64,000 bases of DNA from an uncultured Pseudomonadota bacterium (GCA_949298065.1 CASFUZ010000004.1:98456-162455); one strand, 5' to 3'; positions 51,644 through 61,210 are shown, counted from the stretch's first letter. Notes: generated by a model not told the origin, from the letters alone. A program made the numbers and translations.

Positions 51644-52815
51644 GCCTTTGAGGTTACGTTTTGGGTAAACTTATAAGTTTTTTGCAAAGCCTTATGTGCG
51701 CGAACCAAAACCTCAAAGGTGTTGGCATCGCTTCTTTTCTTTTCGGATACGGCGCAAGAAACTGTTAATTTCAAGGGCTTTTTGCGGCGGCCTAACATAA
51801 ATTCGGCAGAAGCTATGGCGCGGCGGATTTTTTCCAATCTGTCAAAGCCTTCGTTCTTGTCTTCTTTCTTAAAAATAATGACAAATTCGTCCGAGGTATA
51901 ACGATAAACCTGATTTTCAAATTCGGTTTCCGTTATACGGTTGGCTATCATTTTAGTGAGGGCGTTTTGCCCTGAGCGACCAAAGACTTGTCCGAGTTTG
52001 TCATAGTCATCAATGCAGACAATGCCGACTGAGTATTTGAGCGGAAACTTCGGGGCATTGATTACAAAGGCTTTGCGGCTGGAGAGGCCGGTTAAGACAT
52101 CGGTATAAGTTGTGTGGTAAATATCTGAGATGATGGCAATGAGGATGGTTAACATTGCGGCTGAAAAAAAGATGGTTATGGCAGAAGGTAAGAAGGCGTA
52201 ATAAAAACCTAAAAAGATTTCAAATCCGGCAAAAAGTAAAGCTGTTTCTCCAATGCTACCGCTCAGGGATGAGCGAACGAAAAAGGCAATAATCATCAGT
52301 GCAAATAAAATCAGGCTTAGTGTATTGAGCCCTGAAAATGAGGTCTCTGCAAAATTTATGCTGGGGGCTAAGCCGGCGTGGCTTAGTTTTTCGGCAATGG
52401 TGAATTGGGCGAAGACCGAAAGAAGCAGCCAGACATTGTCTTTTTGCAGGAGTTTTCCTTCAGGCAGAAAGTAAAAGACTATTAGGTTTATCGGGACAAA
52501 AAAGCATAAATGCAGATATTCGGCTGAAGTTTGAAAGCTTTCTCCGCTGTTTTTCTTGATGTAGTTGATTAAGATATATCCTAAAAGTGTTGTTAGGATG
52601 AAGAAAGCCGGTTTGCGGGTGTCAAAGTATAAAAGAATTAAGAAAGAGGCAAAGCACAAGACATAAAAAAGGCTGTGCAAAGTGAGCAAACCATTTTCAG
52701 CTAAGGGGTTGGCTGCATAAAAGCCGATGACGGCAGCTCCGAAAAGAAGTGCCGGAAGAAGCGTATTCTTCAGCAGGGGCAAGATTTTTTCCGGACTTAT
52801 ATTTAGTTTGAGCAC
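51640..52815 (-). CDS. Membrane protein with degenerate GGDEF domain
   Basis: A 391-residue protein with about eight N-terminal membrane helices (residues 12-230) and a C-terminal GGDEF fold (about 240-380; YTDVLTGLSSRKAF start). The catalytic signature is YTSDEFVIIF: SDEF instead of GGDEF, so the two glycines are lost. Catalysis is doubtful; it may bind GTP or c-di-GMP or be inactive. It overlaps lgt by 4 bp at convergent ends. Confidence 0.85.
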   Translation of the reverse strand: MLKLNISPEKILPLLKNTLLPALLFGAAVIGFYAANPLAENGLLTLHSLFYVLCFASFLILLYFDTRKPAFFILTTLLGYILINYIKKNSGESFQTSAEYLHLCFFVPINLIVFYFLPEGKLLQKDNVWLLLSVFAQFTIAEKLSHAGLAPSINFAETSFSGLNTLSLILFALMIIAFFVRSSLSGSIGETALLFAGFEIFLGFYYAFLPSAITIFFSAAMLTILIAIISDIYHTTYTDVLTGLSSRKAFVINAPKFPLKYSVGIVCIDDYDKLGQVFGRSGQNALTKMIANRITETEFENQVYRYTSDEFVIIFKKEDKNEGFDRLEKIRRAIASAEFMLGRRKKPLKLTVSCAVSEKKRSDANTFEVLVRAHKALQKTYKFTQNVTSKA

Positions 52816-52853
52816 GTTTTTTCCTCCTCAAGCAAATATAGTTCGGAAGAAGT

Positions 52854-53936
52854 TTAAATTTTATTTACGCATTTCAAAATAGAGCTGTCGCCGTAAGAAT
52901 AAAAACGGTATTTGTGCTCCATGGCATAATGATATGCTTTTTGCATACGTTCCGTGCCGGCGATGGCGCAAATGAGCATAAACAGCGTGGATTTCGGCAG
53001 GTGAAAGTTCGTGATGATATAATCAATGATTTTGAACTTGTAGCCCGGTGTGATGAAAATATCCGTTTCGCCGGTGAAAGGGTGTAAAACGCCGTTATCA
53101 TCAGCGGCACTTTCCAGCAAGCGTAAAGATGTCGTGCCAACGGCAATTATGCGATTTCCATCCTTTTTAGCCTGATTTATCACTTCACAAGCTTCGGGTG
53201 TGATGATGCCGTATTCTGCGTGCATTTTGTGGTCCTTGGTATCTTCTACCTTAACAGGCAAAAAAGTTCCTGCGCCGACATGCAAGGTTAAGAAGACTTT
53301 CTTGACGCCTTTTTTCTCCAAAGCATCCAACACGCGTGGTGTGAAGTGTAAACCTGCCGTTGGTGCTGCAACAGCACCTTCGTGTTTGGCATAAACGGTT
53401 TGATAATCTTCTTTGTCGTTGTATTTGCTCCAGAGACCTGTGGTTGGTTTTTCTCTCTTAATGTAGGGAGGCAGGGGCATTGAGCCGTATTTTTCCAGAT
53501 AATGTGCCAAATCTTTTGGGTCGCAGTTGAATTTGAGCAAAACGCCTTCTTCGCCGTTTTTTTCCAGAACTTCGGCGCTGAAGTCCGAATCTTTGGCTGT
53601 GATTTCGTTTGTGTAGAAAAAGACGGTGTCGCCAACATGCAGGCGTTTGGCATTTTTGATGAAAGACTGCCAGCGGATGCCATCTATCGGATGATAAAGT
53701 GTTACTTCAACCAGAGCCTCTCCGCGTTGTCCGTATAAGCGTGCGGGAATGACCTTGGTGTCATTGAAAACCAAGACATCTCCTTTGTGCAAAATGTCCG
53801 GAAGCTCATAAAAAATGCGGTCGGTTATCTTGTCTTCTTCAGAGAGGTCCAAAAGCTTGGAAGCATCTCTCGGGTTGGCCGGTTTGTCCGCAATCAGGCT
53901 GCGGTCTAAGTCAAAATCAAAAATATCCACTTTCAT
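52854..53936 (-). CDS. queA: S-adenosylmethionine:tRNA ribosyltransferase-isomerase
   Basis: QueA makes epoxyqueuosine in tRNA. The 360-residue protein begins VDIFDFDLDRSLIADKPANPRDASKLL and has the conserved GDVLVFNDTKVIPARLYG, APTAGLHFTP and HVGAGTFLPVK segments. Length and motifs are complete. Confidence 0.96.
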   Translation of the reverse strand: MKVDIFDFDLDRSLIADKPANPRDASKLLDLSEEDKITDRIFYELPDILHKGDVLVFNDTKVIPARLYGQRGEALVEVTLYHPIDGIRWQSFIKNAKRLHVGDTVFFYTNEITAKDSDFSAEVLEKNGEEGVLLKFNCDPKDLAHYLEKYGSMPLPPYIKREKPTTGLWSKYNDKEDYQTVYAKHEGAVAAPTAGLHFTPRVLDALEKKGVKKVFLTLHVGAGTFLPVKVEDTKDHKMHAEYGIITPEACEVINQAKKDGNRIIAVGTTSLRLLESAADDNGVLHPFTGETDIFITPGYKFKIIDYIITNFHLPKSTLFMLICAIAGTERMQKAYHYAMEHKYRFYSYGDSSILKCVNKI

Positions 53937-54016
53937 GTTTTTTCGTCCTTTATTTTCAGGCTGTTATATTATATAAACTTGCCTGACGCAAGTTATTTTT
54001 AAGGAGCAAAAAGAAA

Positions 54017-54847
54017 ATGAAAATCGCTTATCAGGGCGTGGCCGGAGCTTATTCGCATATTGCCGCAATGACCGTTTATCCTAATGAAGAATATGTGTCT
54101 TGTGATACTTTTGAAAAAGCGATGAAGATGGTGGCCGAAGGGGAAGTTGATTTGGCTATGATTCCGGTGGAAAATTCTAATGCCGGACGCGTTTCCGATG
54201 TGCATTTTTTGTTGCCGCAGACAGGTTTGCATATTATCGGGGAGTTCTTTTTGCCGGTGCATCATCAGCTTTTGGTTTTGCCGGGGACAAAACTCTCAGA
54301 GATTAAGACAGCATCTTCTCATCCGCAGGCTTTAGCACAATGTGCGGAATTTTTGAAAAAACATAATATTAATCCCGTTGCCAGAATTGATACGGCTTTG
54401 AGTTGCCAAGACGTGCTGAAGTTTCAGGATAAATCCATTGCGGCAATAGCTTCTGTTTTGGCCGGAGAAATTTATGGACTTGAGGTCGCGGCAGCAAATA
54501 TTGAAAATGCACAAAATAATACAACCCGCTTTCTGATTATGGCTAAAGAACCTAAAGTTCCCGAAGATGACGGCAGCACTTTTATTACTTCTTTTATTTT
54601 TAAGTCCAAAAATATTCCGGCTGCTTTGTATAAGGCTTTGGGTGGTTTTGCTACAAACGGTATTAATATTACAAAGCTTGAGAGCTATTTGTTGGAGGGA
54701 AAATTTGTGTCGGCGCAGTTTTATGCCGAGATAGAATCGCATCCTGACAGAAAAGCTTTTCAAAATGCGTTTGACGAGCTAAAATTCTTTTCCGAATCAA
54801 TCCATGTTTTGGGGACATATAGGGCTAACCAATATAGGTATTTGTAA
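54017..54847 (+). CDS. pheA: Prephenate dehydratase
   Basis: Converts prephenate to phenylpyruvate in phenylalanine synthesis. The 276-residue protein has the periplasmic-binding-like catalytic domain (YQGVAGAYSHIAA, ENSNAGRV, NTTRFLIMA with the catalytic Thr) and a C-terminal ACT domain (GGFATNGINITKLESYLLE), which senses phenylalanine. AAGGAG is before the ATG. Its stop overlaps the start of the next gene in TAATG. Confidence 0.95.
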   Translation: MKIAYQGVAGAYSHIAAMTVYPNEEYVSCDTFEKAMKMVAEGEVDLAMIPVENSNAGRVSDVHFLLPQTGLHIIGEFFLPVHHQLLVLPGTKLSEIKTASSHPQALAQCAEFLKKHNINPVARIDTALSCQDVLKFQDKSIAAIASVLAGEIYGLEVAAANIENAQNNTTRFLIMAKEPKVPEDDGSTFITSFIFKSKNIPAALYKALGGFATNGINITKLESYLLEGKFVSAQFYAEIESHPDRKAFQNAFDELKFFSESIHVLGTYRANQYRYL

Positions 54848-55467
54848 TGAAACAGTTTGTTATTTTTGATACGGAGTACGCCTCTTGGGACGGTTTCTTG
54901 ACCGATACGCCCGAAAATAAGAAAAAAGCGGAAATAGTGCAGATTGCCGCATTGAAGGTTAATGCGGATGATTTGAGCGTAGCGGAAGAATTTAATGTTT
55001 TTGTGAAGCCTTATTTTAGACCAAAACTTACGGATTATTTTATCAACCTAACCAAAATTACGGATGAAAAATTGGCCGCAGAGGGGATTGGTTATTTAGA
55101 GGCTTATGAAAAATTTAAGGCTTTTGTCGGGGATTGTATTTGTTTTTCTCATGCATGGAATGAGCCGGCCAAAAGTTTGTCTGACGGTAGAGTTATGCAA
55201 GATAATTTGGAGTTGTGGGGCAAAAAAGATGCCCATCATCCTGATTTTCGCAATCTTGCGCCTTGGTTTAAGCGTGAATATGCTCGCAGAAACTTAAATG
55301 TTACCAATCAATGTTCCGGTGAGGTGGCACGTCTGTTGGGTGCTGCAGAAGAGCTCTCATCTTTAAATTTGGATGTTCATAATGCGCTTTATGATGTGTA
55401 TTCTCTTTTAATCGGTTTGCGCAAGCTAGGATTTGCGCTCAATGATGAAACGTGCCAATTCCTTTAA
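54847..55467 (+). CDS. DEDDh exonuclease family protein
   Basis: A 206-residue 3'-5' exonuclease-like protein: ExoI motif VIFDTEYASWDG (Asp8, Glu10), later Asp-containing motifs, and ExoIII motif DVHNALYDVYSLL with His and Asp. It is coupled to pheA by TAATG. The last 42 bp overlap the convergent ispA gene. It may act on RNA or DNA; target unknown. Confidence 0.82.
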   Translation: MKQFVIFDTEYASWDGFLTDTPENKKKAEIVQIAALKVNADDLSVAEEFNVFVKPYFRPKLTDYFINLTKITDEKLAAEGIGYLEAYEKFKAFVGDCICFSHAWNEPAKSLSDGRVMQDNLELWGKKDAHHPDFRNLAPWFKREYARRNLNVTNQCSGEVARLLGAAEELSSLNLDVHNALYDVYSLLIGLRKLGFALNDETCQFL

Positions 55468-56325
55468 GGTTTTGGCCTTGTTTCCGAAGATATTTAATAC
55501 TTGTTCGGCCTCTGTGATAAAGTCTTTGGCAATTTGTTTGGCTTTAGGTAAGCCATAGATGCTGACGAAGGTTATTTTGCCTTGCTCGGCATCTTTGTTG
55601 AGTTTTTTGCCGACTAAGTTTTGGTCGCCTTCAACATCCAAAATATCATCGGCAATTTGAAAGGCTATACCGATGCGGCGCGAATAGTCAATCAGGGCCT
55701 GATATTTTTCGCCTTGCGCGTTACCCAAAACAGCACCTGCTTCGCAAGCATAGCGCAACAGGCGACCGGTTTTCATCTCCTCAATATTTTTGATAAGTTT
55801 TTCGGCATTGTTGGGATTTTTAAGATTTTCGGCATAGATGTCAAGCATTTGTCCGGCAATCATACCATTGAAAGCACCGGCAGCTTCCGCCAATAAACGC
55901 ACCAAACGGCTACGAATAACCGGACGGGGATGTGTCTTTTCATCGCTGATGATTTCAAAGGCATAAGTCAAAAGCCCGTCTCCGGCCAAAATGGCGGTGG
56001 CTTCGTCAAACTGCTTGTGGCAGGTGGGTTTGCCGCGGCGCAAATCATCATTGTCCATCGCCGGAAGGTCATCGTGAATCAGCGAATATGAATGCAACAT
56101 TTCAAGTGCGACTGCCGTGCGGAAAGATTTTTCTGCCGGAATGCCAAATAGCGCTGCGCATTCGGTTACCAAAAATGGGCGCAAGCGTTTGCCGCCGTTC
56201 ATGACCGAGTATTCCATAGCCTGAACAACTCTTTTTTCCGGCCCCTCCGGAAGCGGAAAAAATTCGCCTAACTGGCTGTTGAAATCTTGGGTAAAGGTTG
56301 AGAGTTTTTCTTTAATGTCGGTCAT
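55426..56325 (-). CDS. ispA: Polyprenyl (farnesyl) diphosphate synthase
   Basis: Makes farnesyl diphosphate. The 299-residue protein has GGKRLRPFL, the first Asp-rich motif LIHDDLPAMDNDDLRRGKPT and the second FQIADDILDVEGD. It follows xseB by 14 bp, the usual xseB-ispA pair. The sequence is complete. Confidence 0.95.
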   Translation of the reverse strand: MTDIKEKLSTFTQDFNSQLGEFFPLPEGPEKRVVQAMEYSVMNGGKRLRPFLVTECAALFGIPAEKSFRTAVALEMLHSYSLIHDDLPAMDNDDLRRGKPTCHKQFDEATAILAGDGLLTYAFEIISDEKTHPRPVIRSRLVRLLAEAAGAFNGMIAGQMLDIYAENLKNPNNAEKLIKNIEEMKTGRLLRYACEAGAVLGNAQGEKYQALIDYSRRIGIAFQIADDILDVEGDQNLVGKKLNKDAEQGKITFVSIYGLPKAKQIAKDFITEAEQVLNIFGNKAKTLKELARFIIERKS

Positions 56326-56339
56326 AATGTTCGTCCTGC

Positions 56340-56588
56340 TTATTCTTCTATTTTATCAAGCTCGCTTAATTTCATTTCGCCTTCTGGAGAAATTTCAATC
56401 TTTTCAATTTTCAGTTGTGCGGCTTTGAGTTTGGCTTCACAAAGTTTTTTCAAGTTAACGGCGCGTTCGTAGGCGGCTACGGCATCGTCTAGTTTAATGC
56501 GGCCGCTTTCAAGTTCCCTGACCAAGTTTTCAAGCTGCATAAGAGCTTCTTCAAAGCTCAAGTCCTTTATGTTTTGTTCTTCTGTCAT
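56340..56588 (-). CDS. xseB: Exonuclease VII small subunit
   Basis: An 82-residue helical protein: LSFEEALMQLENLVRELESGRIKLDDAVAAYERAVNLKKLCEAKL is the XseB signature. It is 14 bp before ispA. It forms the enzyme with XseA (40104-41477). Confidence 0.96.
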   Translation of the reverse strand: MTEEQNIKDLSFEEALMQLENLVRELESGRIKLDDAVAAYERAVNLKKLCEAKLKAAQLKIEKIEISPEGEMKLSELDKIEE

Positions 56589-56761
56589 CTTCCTAATCCT
56601 TTATGTTTAGGCCATCATATTATAATAATTTTCTTCTGGCAACTCGGAATATAAACTTTCAGACATCATCAACAAGTATATATATCAATTGGTTTGTCTA
56701 TAACTATTTTTGGCTATTGAAATATGCTAAATTAGAAACTGGTAAATGAGGGAGAAAAGCA

Positions 56762-57052
56762 ATGGAAAATTTAGCAATAATGCCGGGTTCTAAGTTGCTG
56801 AAAGCAATGGGAAATGCCAGAAGATTGGAAATCTTGTATCATTTGATGCAAGGCGAGATGAATGTTTCTGAGCTGGAAAAAGTTGTCGGGCTCAGCCAAT
56901 CCGCGCTCTCTCAGCATTTGGCTATTTTACGCGCCGAAAATGTGGTGAAGACGAGACGCGTGGCACAAACAATTTTTTATTCCATTAAAAGCGAAAAAGC
57001 TTTGAAGTTGTTGCAACTTTTGGACAAGATATATAATCAACCTTATAAATAA
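56762..57052 (+). CDS. ArsR-family winged-helix regulator
   Basis: A 96-residue regulator with the HTH GEMNVSELEKVVGLSQSALSQHLAILRAENVVKTRRVAQ. No metal-binding cysteines of the ArsR type are present. Target unknown. Its own operon has no second gene; a terminator follows. Confidence 0.9.
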   Translation: MENLAIMPGSKLLKAMGNARRLEILYHLMQGEMNVSELEKVVGLSQSALSQHLAILRAENVVKTRRVAQTIFYSIKSEKALKLLQLLDKIYNQPYK

Positions 57053-57056
57053 GCTA

Positions 57057-57083
57057 AAAGCCGGAATTATTCTCCGGCTTTTT
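57057..57083. terminator. Intrinsic terminator between regulator and rnd
   Basis: AAAAGCCGG pairs with CCGGCTTTT around AATTATTCT. It is followed by T on the plus strand and overlaps the last codons of the convergent rnd gene. Confidence 0.82.
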
Positions 57084-58227
57084 TGATGAGCTCAATGTTA
57101 TGTTTGGAAGGGTTGTAGGTAATACTTAGTTCCCCTTTGCGCAGGGCTAAAGCATCCGTTCCAAAAATCTCTAACCGCCAGCCTTTGAGAATGGGGTTGT
57201 TTTCATTGGCGGAAACGGCAAAGTTCTTTAAATCCTCATCAGAGGCAATGAGCTTGGCAACAACGCCTTGCTCCTGAGCACGAATCTTTAAGAGCATCCG
57301 CAAAAGCTCATAGAGTGCATTGGCTCCGTTTGGCAGGGGTTTGTCATGCTCGGGCTTGGTGTAAGCGGAGGAGGGAATCTGCAAGGCAATATTGATAATC
57401 TCAAGGATTTCATCTCCGAGTTTGCCAGAGGCAACATCTTTGCGGATGTTACGAATCTTTTCCAATTCTTCCTTAGAGGTGGGGCAGGCGGCGGCAATGT
57501 TGATGAGGCAATCATCTTTGATGATGCTTTGTCTGGGTGTGTTTTTGTTTTGGGCGCGGCGTTCGCGCCAAGCGGCAAGTTCGCGCAGAATAGTTAGAAC
57601 TTTGCTGTTGTGCGAGCGGTGTCTGATTTTTTGCCAAGCATCCTCCGGGCGGACAATGTAGGTATCGGGCGATTTGAGTATGGCAATTTCTTCATCCAAC
57701 CAATGCAAGCGACCGGTTTCGGCAAGTTTGTTTTGCAAAAAGGTGTAGATATTGACCAGATGCGTTACGTCCGAAAGCGCATATTCCAGTTGTTTGGTGT
57801 CCAACGGGCGCAAGCTCCAATCCGAAAGGCGGCTGCTCTTATCCAATTGTATGCCTAAAACGCTTTTGACCAGATTTTCATAACTGACGGCTTCTCCAAA
57901 ACCGCAAACCTGAGCGGCAATTTGTGTGTCAAACAAAGGTTCGGGAATAGAGCCGCTTTGGTTATAAATAATCTCAATATCCTGACGGCCGGAGTGGAAA
58001 ACTTTGGTAATATTCGGGTTTTTCATTAGGGCAAAGAAAGCGGATAAATCTATTTCCGCCAAAGGGTCAATGATTGCCGCATGATTTGGCGAGGCAACCT
58101 GAATCAGGCAGAGTTTGGCATAGTAGGTTTTTTCGCGCAGAAATTCTAAATCTACGGCAATAAAAGCTTCGTTTATCAGCTCTTGGCAAAATTCGGTTAA
58201 GGCTTGGTTGGTGTCAATTAATCTCAT
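57067..58227 (-). CDS. rnd: Ribonuclease D
   Basis: A 386-residue 3'-5' exoribonuclease that trims tRNA precursors. The DEDDy motifs are AVDLEFLREKTYY (about 24), FDTQIAAQVCG, and YALSDVTHLVNIY; HRDC domains follow (about 200 onward). Length is normal for Rnd. Confidence 0.94.
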   Translation of the reverse strand: MRLIDTNQALTEFCQELINEAFIAVDLEFLREKTYYAKLCLIQVASPNHAAIIDPLAEIDLSAFFALMKNPNITKVFHSGRQDIEIIYNQSGSIPEPLFDTQIAAQVCGFGEAVSYENLVKSVLGIQLDKSSRLSDWSLRPLDTKQLEYALSDVTHLVNIYTFLQNKLAETGRLHWLDEEIAILKSPDTYIVRPEDAWQKIRHRSHNSKVLTILRELAAWRERRAQNKNTPRQSIIKDDCLINIAAACPTSKEELEKIRNIRKDVASGKLGDEILEIINIALQIPSSAYTKPEHDKPLPNGANALYELLRMLLKIRAQEQGVVAKLIASDEDLKNFAVSANENNPILKGWRLEIFGTDALALRKGELSITYNPSKHNIELIKKAGE

Positions 58228-58386
58228 TATAATCTAATCCGCTTATTTTGGTTTGTGATTGATGTTTAATATTTTTTTGAGGTTGTTGCAAGTTGTTTTT
58301 GTTTTTCTTGAAGTTTTGCTTGCATTTGGGCTGATTTAGTTCTAACAATTAAGTCTAAAACAAATAATTAAAATAAGAGGTTTTTT

Positions 58387-60156
58387 ATGAGTAGCTATCG
58401 TACACATACCTGCGGCGAACTCAGAAGTTCGGACGTTGATAAGGAAGTTAAGCTTGCGGGCTGGATTCACCGCAAGAGAAATTTGGGCAACCTGTGTTTT
58501 GTGGATTTGCGAGATCATTACGGAATTACGCAATGTGTGTTTGATAGCTCTTCAGATTTGTTTGAAAAGATTGAGGCTATCCGTCCCGAATCGGTTATCG
58601 GAATTTCGGGCAAGGTTATGATGCGCGAGAGCATTAACAAAAATATTCCGACCGGCGATATTGAAATTAAGGTCAGCGGTTTGGAAGTCTATTCCGAGGC
58701 GGAGGTTTTGCCTTTTCAGGTTGCAATTGAAGATGATGCGCCGGAAGAAATGCGCCTGAAATATCGTTTTTTGGATTTGCGCAAAGATCGTATTCATAAA
58801 AATATTTTGTTGCGTTCGGCGGTTATTCAGCGCTCTCGCGAGTTGATGCGTGAGCAAGGCTTTACGGAATATCAGACCCCGATTTTAACGGCTTCTTCTC
58901 CGGAAGGCGCGCGCGACTTTTTGGTGCCTTCACGCATTAATCCCGGAAAGTTTTATGCTTTGCCGCAAGCACCGCAACAGTTTAAGCAGCTTTTGATGGT
59001 TTCGGGGTTTGATAAGTATTTTCAGATTGCGCCTTGTTTCCGTGATGAAGATCCCAGAGCAGACCGCTCGCCGGGTGAGTTTTATCAGATGGATATGGAA
59101 ATGTCTTTTGCTACCCAAGATGATGTATTTAAGGTTATTGAACATACATTGGGCACAATCTTTAATGAGTTTGCAAATGGTAAAAAAGTTGACCCGGCTC
59201 CGTTTGTACATATCCCCTTCCGCGAGGCAATGATGAACTATGGTTCGGATAAGCCGGATTTGCGGAATCCGCTTATTTTGAAAAATGTTTCGGCTTTGTT
59301 TGGCGAATCAGGCTTTAGCGTTTATGATAACTTGGCTAACGAGGGCAAAGTTATTAAAGCAATGTTGATTTCCGGTGCCGGTGAAAAACCGCGTTCTTTC
59401 TTTGATAAGCTTGATGCTTATGCCAAAGAGGAAGGTATGGGCGGTATTGCTTATTTGGCTTTTGCTTCTGCGGGGGCGAAAGGTATTGCCAAACTCTTGA
59501 ATGCTGAAAAGATTGAGGAGATTAAGGCGGCAACAGGCGCTAAAGAAGGTGATGCCATCATCTTTATGGCCGGAAAGGGTATGAAGTTTGATAAGTTCAG
59601 CGGTCGCTTGCGCAACAAGGTCGGCGAAGAGCTGGGCTTGATTGATGAAAATTCGTTTAAGATGTGCTGGATTGTTGATTTTCCGTTCTATGAGGAAAAT
59701 GAGGAAACCGGTGCGGTAGAATTTTCACATAATCCGTTCTCTATGCCGCAAGGCGGAATGGAGGCTTTGAACAACAAGAATCCGTTGGAGATTTATGCTT
59801 ATCAATATGACTTTGTTTGCAACGGGGTTGAGTTGTTGTCCGGTGCGGTACGCAACCACAAGCCGGAGATTATGTATAAGGCATTTGAGATTGCCGGTTA
59901 TGACCATAGTGTGGTTGACAATAAGTTCGGCGGTATGATTAGCGCATTTAAGTTTGGCGCACCTCCGCACGCGGGCTCGGCTTATGGTGTTGACCGTTTG
60001 GTTATGTTGCTTTTGGATGAGCCGATTATTCGCGATGTGATTTTGTTTCCGCTGAACGGTAAAGCTCAAGATTTGATGATGCAGGCACCAAACTATGTTA
60101 CGCAACAACAGCTTGATGAATTGCATATTAAAGTTGTTGAGGATGAAAAGAAATAA
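58387..60156 (+). CDS. aspS: Aspartyl-tRNA synthetase
   Basis: A class II aminoacyl-tRNA synthetase of 589 residues with the N-terminal OB fold ([23 protein letters not shown]), motif 2 [25 protein letters not shown], the bacterial GAD insertion (about 290-410) and motif 3 [27 protein letters not shown] lies 8 bp upstream. Whether it is discriminating or also charges Asn cannot be said from sequence alone. Confidence 0.97.
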   Translation: MSSYRTHTCGELRSSDVDKEVKLAGWIHRKRNLGNLCFVDLRDHYGITQCVFDSSSDLFEKIEAIRPESVIGISGKVMMRESINKNIPTGDIEIKVSGLEVYSEAEVLPFQVAIEDDAPEEMRLKYRFLDLRKDRIHKNILLRSAVIQRSRELMREQGFTEYQTPILTASSPEGARDFLVPSRINPGKFYALPQAPQQFKQLLMVSGFDKYFQIAPCFRDEDPRADRSPGEFYQMDMEMSFATQDDVFKVIEHTLGTIFNEFANGKKVDPAPFVHIPFREAMMNYGSDKPDLRNPLILKNVSALFGESGFSVYDNLANEGKVIKAMLISGAGEKPRSFFDKLDAYAKEEGMGGIAYLAFASAGAKGIAKLLNAEKIEEIKAATGAKEGDAIIFMAGKGMKFDKFSGRLRNKVGEELGLIDENSFKMCWIVDFPFYEENEETGAVEFSHNPFSMPQGGMEALNNKNPLEIYAYQYDFVCNGVELLSGAVRNHKPEIMYKAFEIAGYDHSVVDNKFGGMISAFKFGAPPHAGSAYGVDRLVMLLLDEPIIRDVILFPLNGKAQDLMMQAPNYVTQQQLDELHIKVVEDEKK

Positions 60157-60160
60157 GATT

Positions 60161-60186
60161 AAAGCCCCGCTTAAAGGCGGGGCTTT
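60161..60186. terminator. Intrinsic terminator between aspS and the alpha-CTD-like gene
   Basis: AAAGCCCCGC pairs with GCGGGGCTTT around TTAAAG. It overlaps the stop codon of the convergent gene; the T run is short. Confidence 0.75.
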
Positions 60187-60599
60187 GATATTTTGTTGGG
60201 ACGCATTCCGAGATAAAGCCCATTTTCGGCTAGGTGATTTTTCAGCTTAGAGGTTGATGCCGAGCCAAGTGTTTCCTGAAAATATTTTTCAGGTCGGAGC
60301 ATAATTTGCCAAACGTAAAAAATTCCCAGATTATTTAGTTTCTTTTTAAGTTCGCGCGAGATGAAAAATGACATATTTTTGACGGGTGTCATTAATCTTT
60401 GGTTTAGGAAAGGGTCTCCGCCGAAAAAGTTGAAAAATTCGTGGTTGAGTTGTTGTAAGAGTTCTTTTTGTTTTTGGCTTTTGGCAAAAAGTTGTTTGGT
60501 TCTGTGTTCGGCAATTTTGTTTTCTATTTGGTTTAAGTCTTTGCGGTATGTGCGGCGCAGTTGAAGTAATTGTGCGTAAGTGGCGTTTTCAATGTTCAT
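60171..60599 (-). CDS. Protein with RNA polymerase alpha-CTD-like domain
   Basis: A 142-residue protein. Residues 1-60 form a charged coiled coil; residues 78-140 resemble the alpha-CTD of RNA polymerase: ISRELKKKLNNLGIFYVWQI, then LRPEKYFQETLGSAST and KLKNHLAENGLYLGMRP. In RpoA these are the helices that bind UP elements and activators. ATG 60599 has GGGAGA upstream; the longer frame to 60623 is not supported. Directly upstream lies a structured RNA candidate ending in a terminator. It could compete with RpoA for DNA or activators; this is inference. Confidence 0.72.
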   Translation of the reverse strand: MNIENATYAQLLQLRRTYRKDLNQIENKIAEHRTKQLFAKSQKQKELLQQLNHEFFNFFGGDPFLNQRLMTPVKNMSFFISRELKKKLNNLGIFYVWQIMLRPEKYFQETLGSASTSKLKNHLAENGLYLGMRPNKISKPRL

Positions 60600-60611
60600 T
60601 GTTCTCTCCCA

Positions 60612-60835
60612 TAAAAAAGGCACGACTTCAACAGAAGGGTGCCGGGGAGTTCACAAGTCTTAACAACAGAACTATTTTGGCCTTTAGAGTTTCCTCCTGA
60701 ACATACGCCAAAATCTCCCCGACGAGAGACGGGGATATAAGCATTGACGGGCTATATCCAACCCGTTGTTGTTAAGGTCTGTGACAACCCCGAACCGATT
60801 TACGGTTCTAACGCTTTGCAAGAGTTGCAAAGAGC
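60612..60835 (-). ncRNA. Candidate structured RNA with terminator
   Basis: The minus strand folds into a closing stem (CGGGGTTGTCACAGACC... near 60770-60792 with its partner near 60644-60668) around three internal hairpins (ATTTTGGC/GCCAAAAT, CCCCG/CGGGG and ACGGG/CCCGT). Two more hairpins lie upstream (60792-60808 and 60814-60832), and an intrinsic terminator GGCAC-GA-CTTC...GAAG-GG-TGCC with TTTTTT lies at 60612-60643. It precedes the alpha-CTD-like gene. It is not recognisable as 6S, SRP, tmRNA or a common riboswitch. The strand is chosen from the terminator only. Confidence 0.6.
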
Positions 60836-60964
60836 TGAAAATTAGAGTAAATAAGTTTGTTTGAAAGTTCAAGTAAAAACTTAATTGAAAAGAAAATTGT
60901 TTTTTTTATAAAAGTTGTTGACTTGTGGGATAAAATGGCATAAATATTCCCTTGTTCTGCAAAT

Positions 60965-61038
60965 TGCTTCATCGTCTAATGGTAGGACAGCGGACTCTGA
61001 CTCCGTTAATCTTGGTTCGAATCCAGGTGAAGCAGCCA
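60965..61038 (+). tRNA. tRNA-Gln (CTG)
   Basis: A 74-nt tRNA with acceptor TGCTTCA/TGAAGCA, D-arm with GTCTAATGGTAGGAC, anticodon arm GCGGA-CTCTGAC-TCCGT giving anticodon CTG, T-loop TTCGAAT and an encoded CCA. A terminator follows. Its 3' end is duplicated downstream at 61211-61229. Confidence 0.96.
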
Positions 61039-61131
61039 ATAAAAAAAGCCGCCAAGAGGGCGGTTTTTTTGTGGCGTAGCGCCACCCGATGAGAACCAAG
61101 GGTTCGGAGCGGGAAGTTGGCGAAGACGAGC
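61020..61131. repeat. tRNA-Gln 3' end repeat, copy 1
   Basis: 112 bp starting within the tRNA T-loop and including the acceptor end, the terminator and about 60 bp of spacer. It is repeated at 61211-61322. The 19 bases AATCCAGGTGAAGCAGCCA are identical between copies, which is a tRNA 3'-end duplication as left by site-specific integration. Confidence 0.88.
61042..61070 (+). terminator. Intrinsic terminator of tRNA-Gln
   Basis: AAAAAAAGCCGCC pairs with GGGCGGTTTTTTT around AAGA (copy at about 61233-61261). Confidence 0.9.
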
Positions 61132-61210
61132 TTTGAGCTTAGCGAATAGCTTAGCGAAAAGCGAAGAATGAGCCTTACGACGCGAGGAGGACCCGCGAGC
61201 GGGAGTACCC

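Noticed and set aside
60612..60835. 6S RNA or tmRNA
   Set aside because: The fold is multi-branched, not a single long hairpin with a bubble, and no tag reading frame or tRNA-like end is visible.
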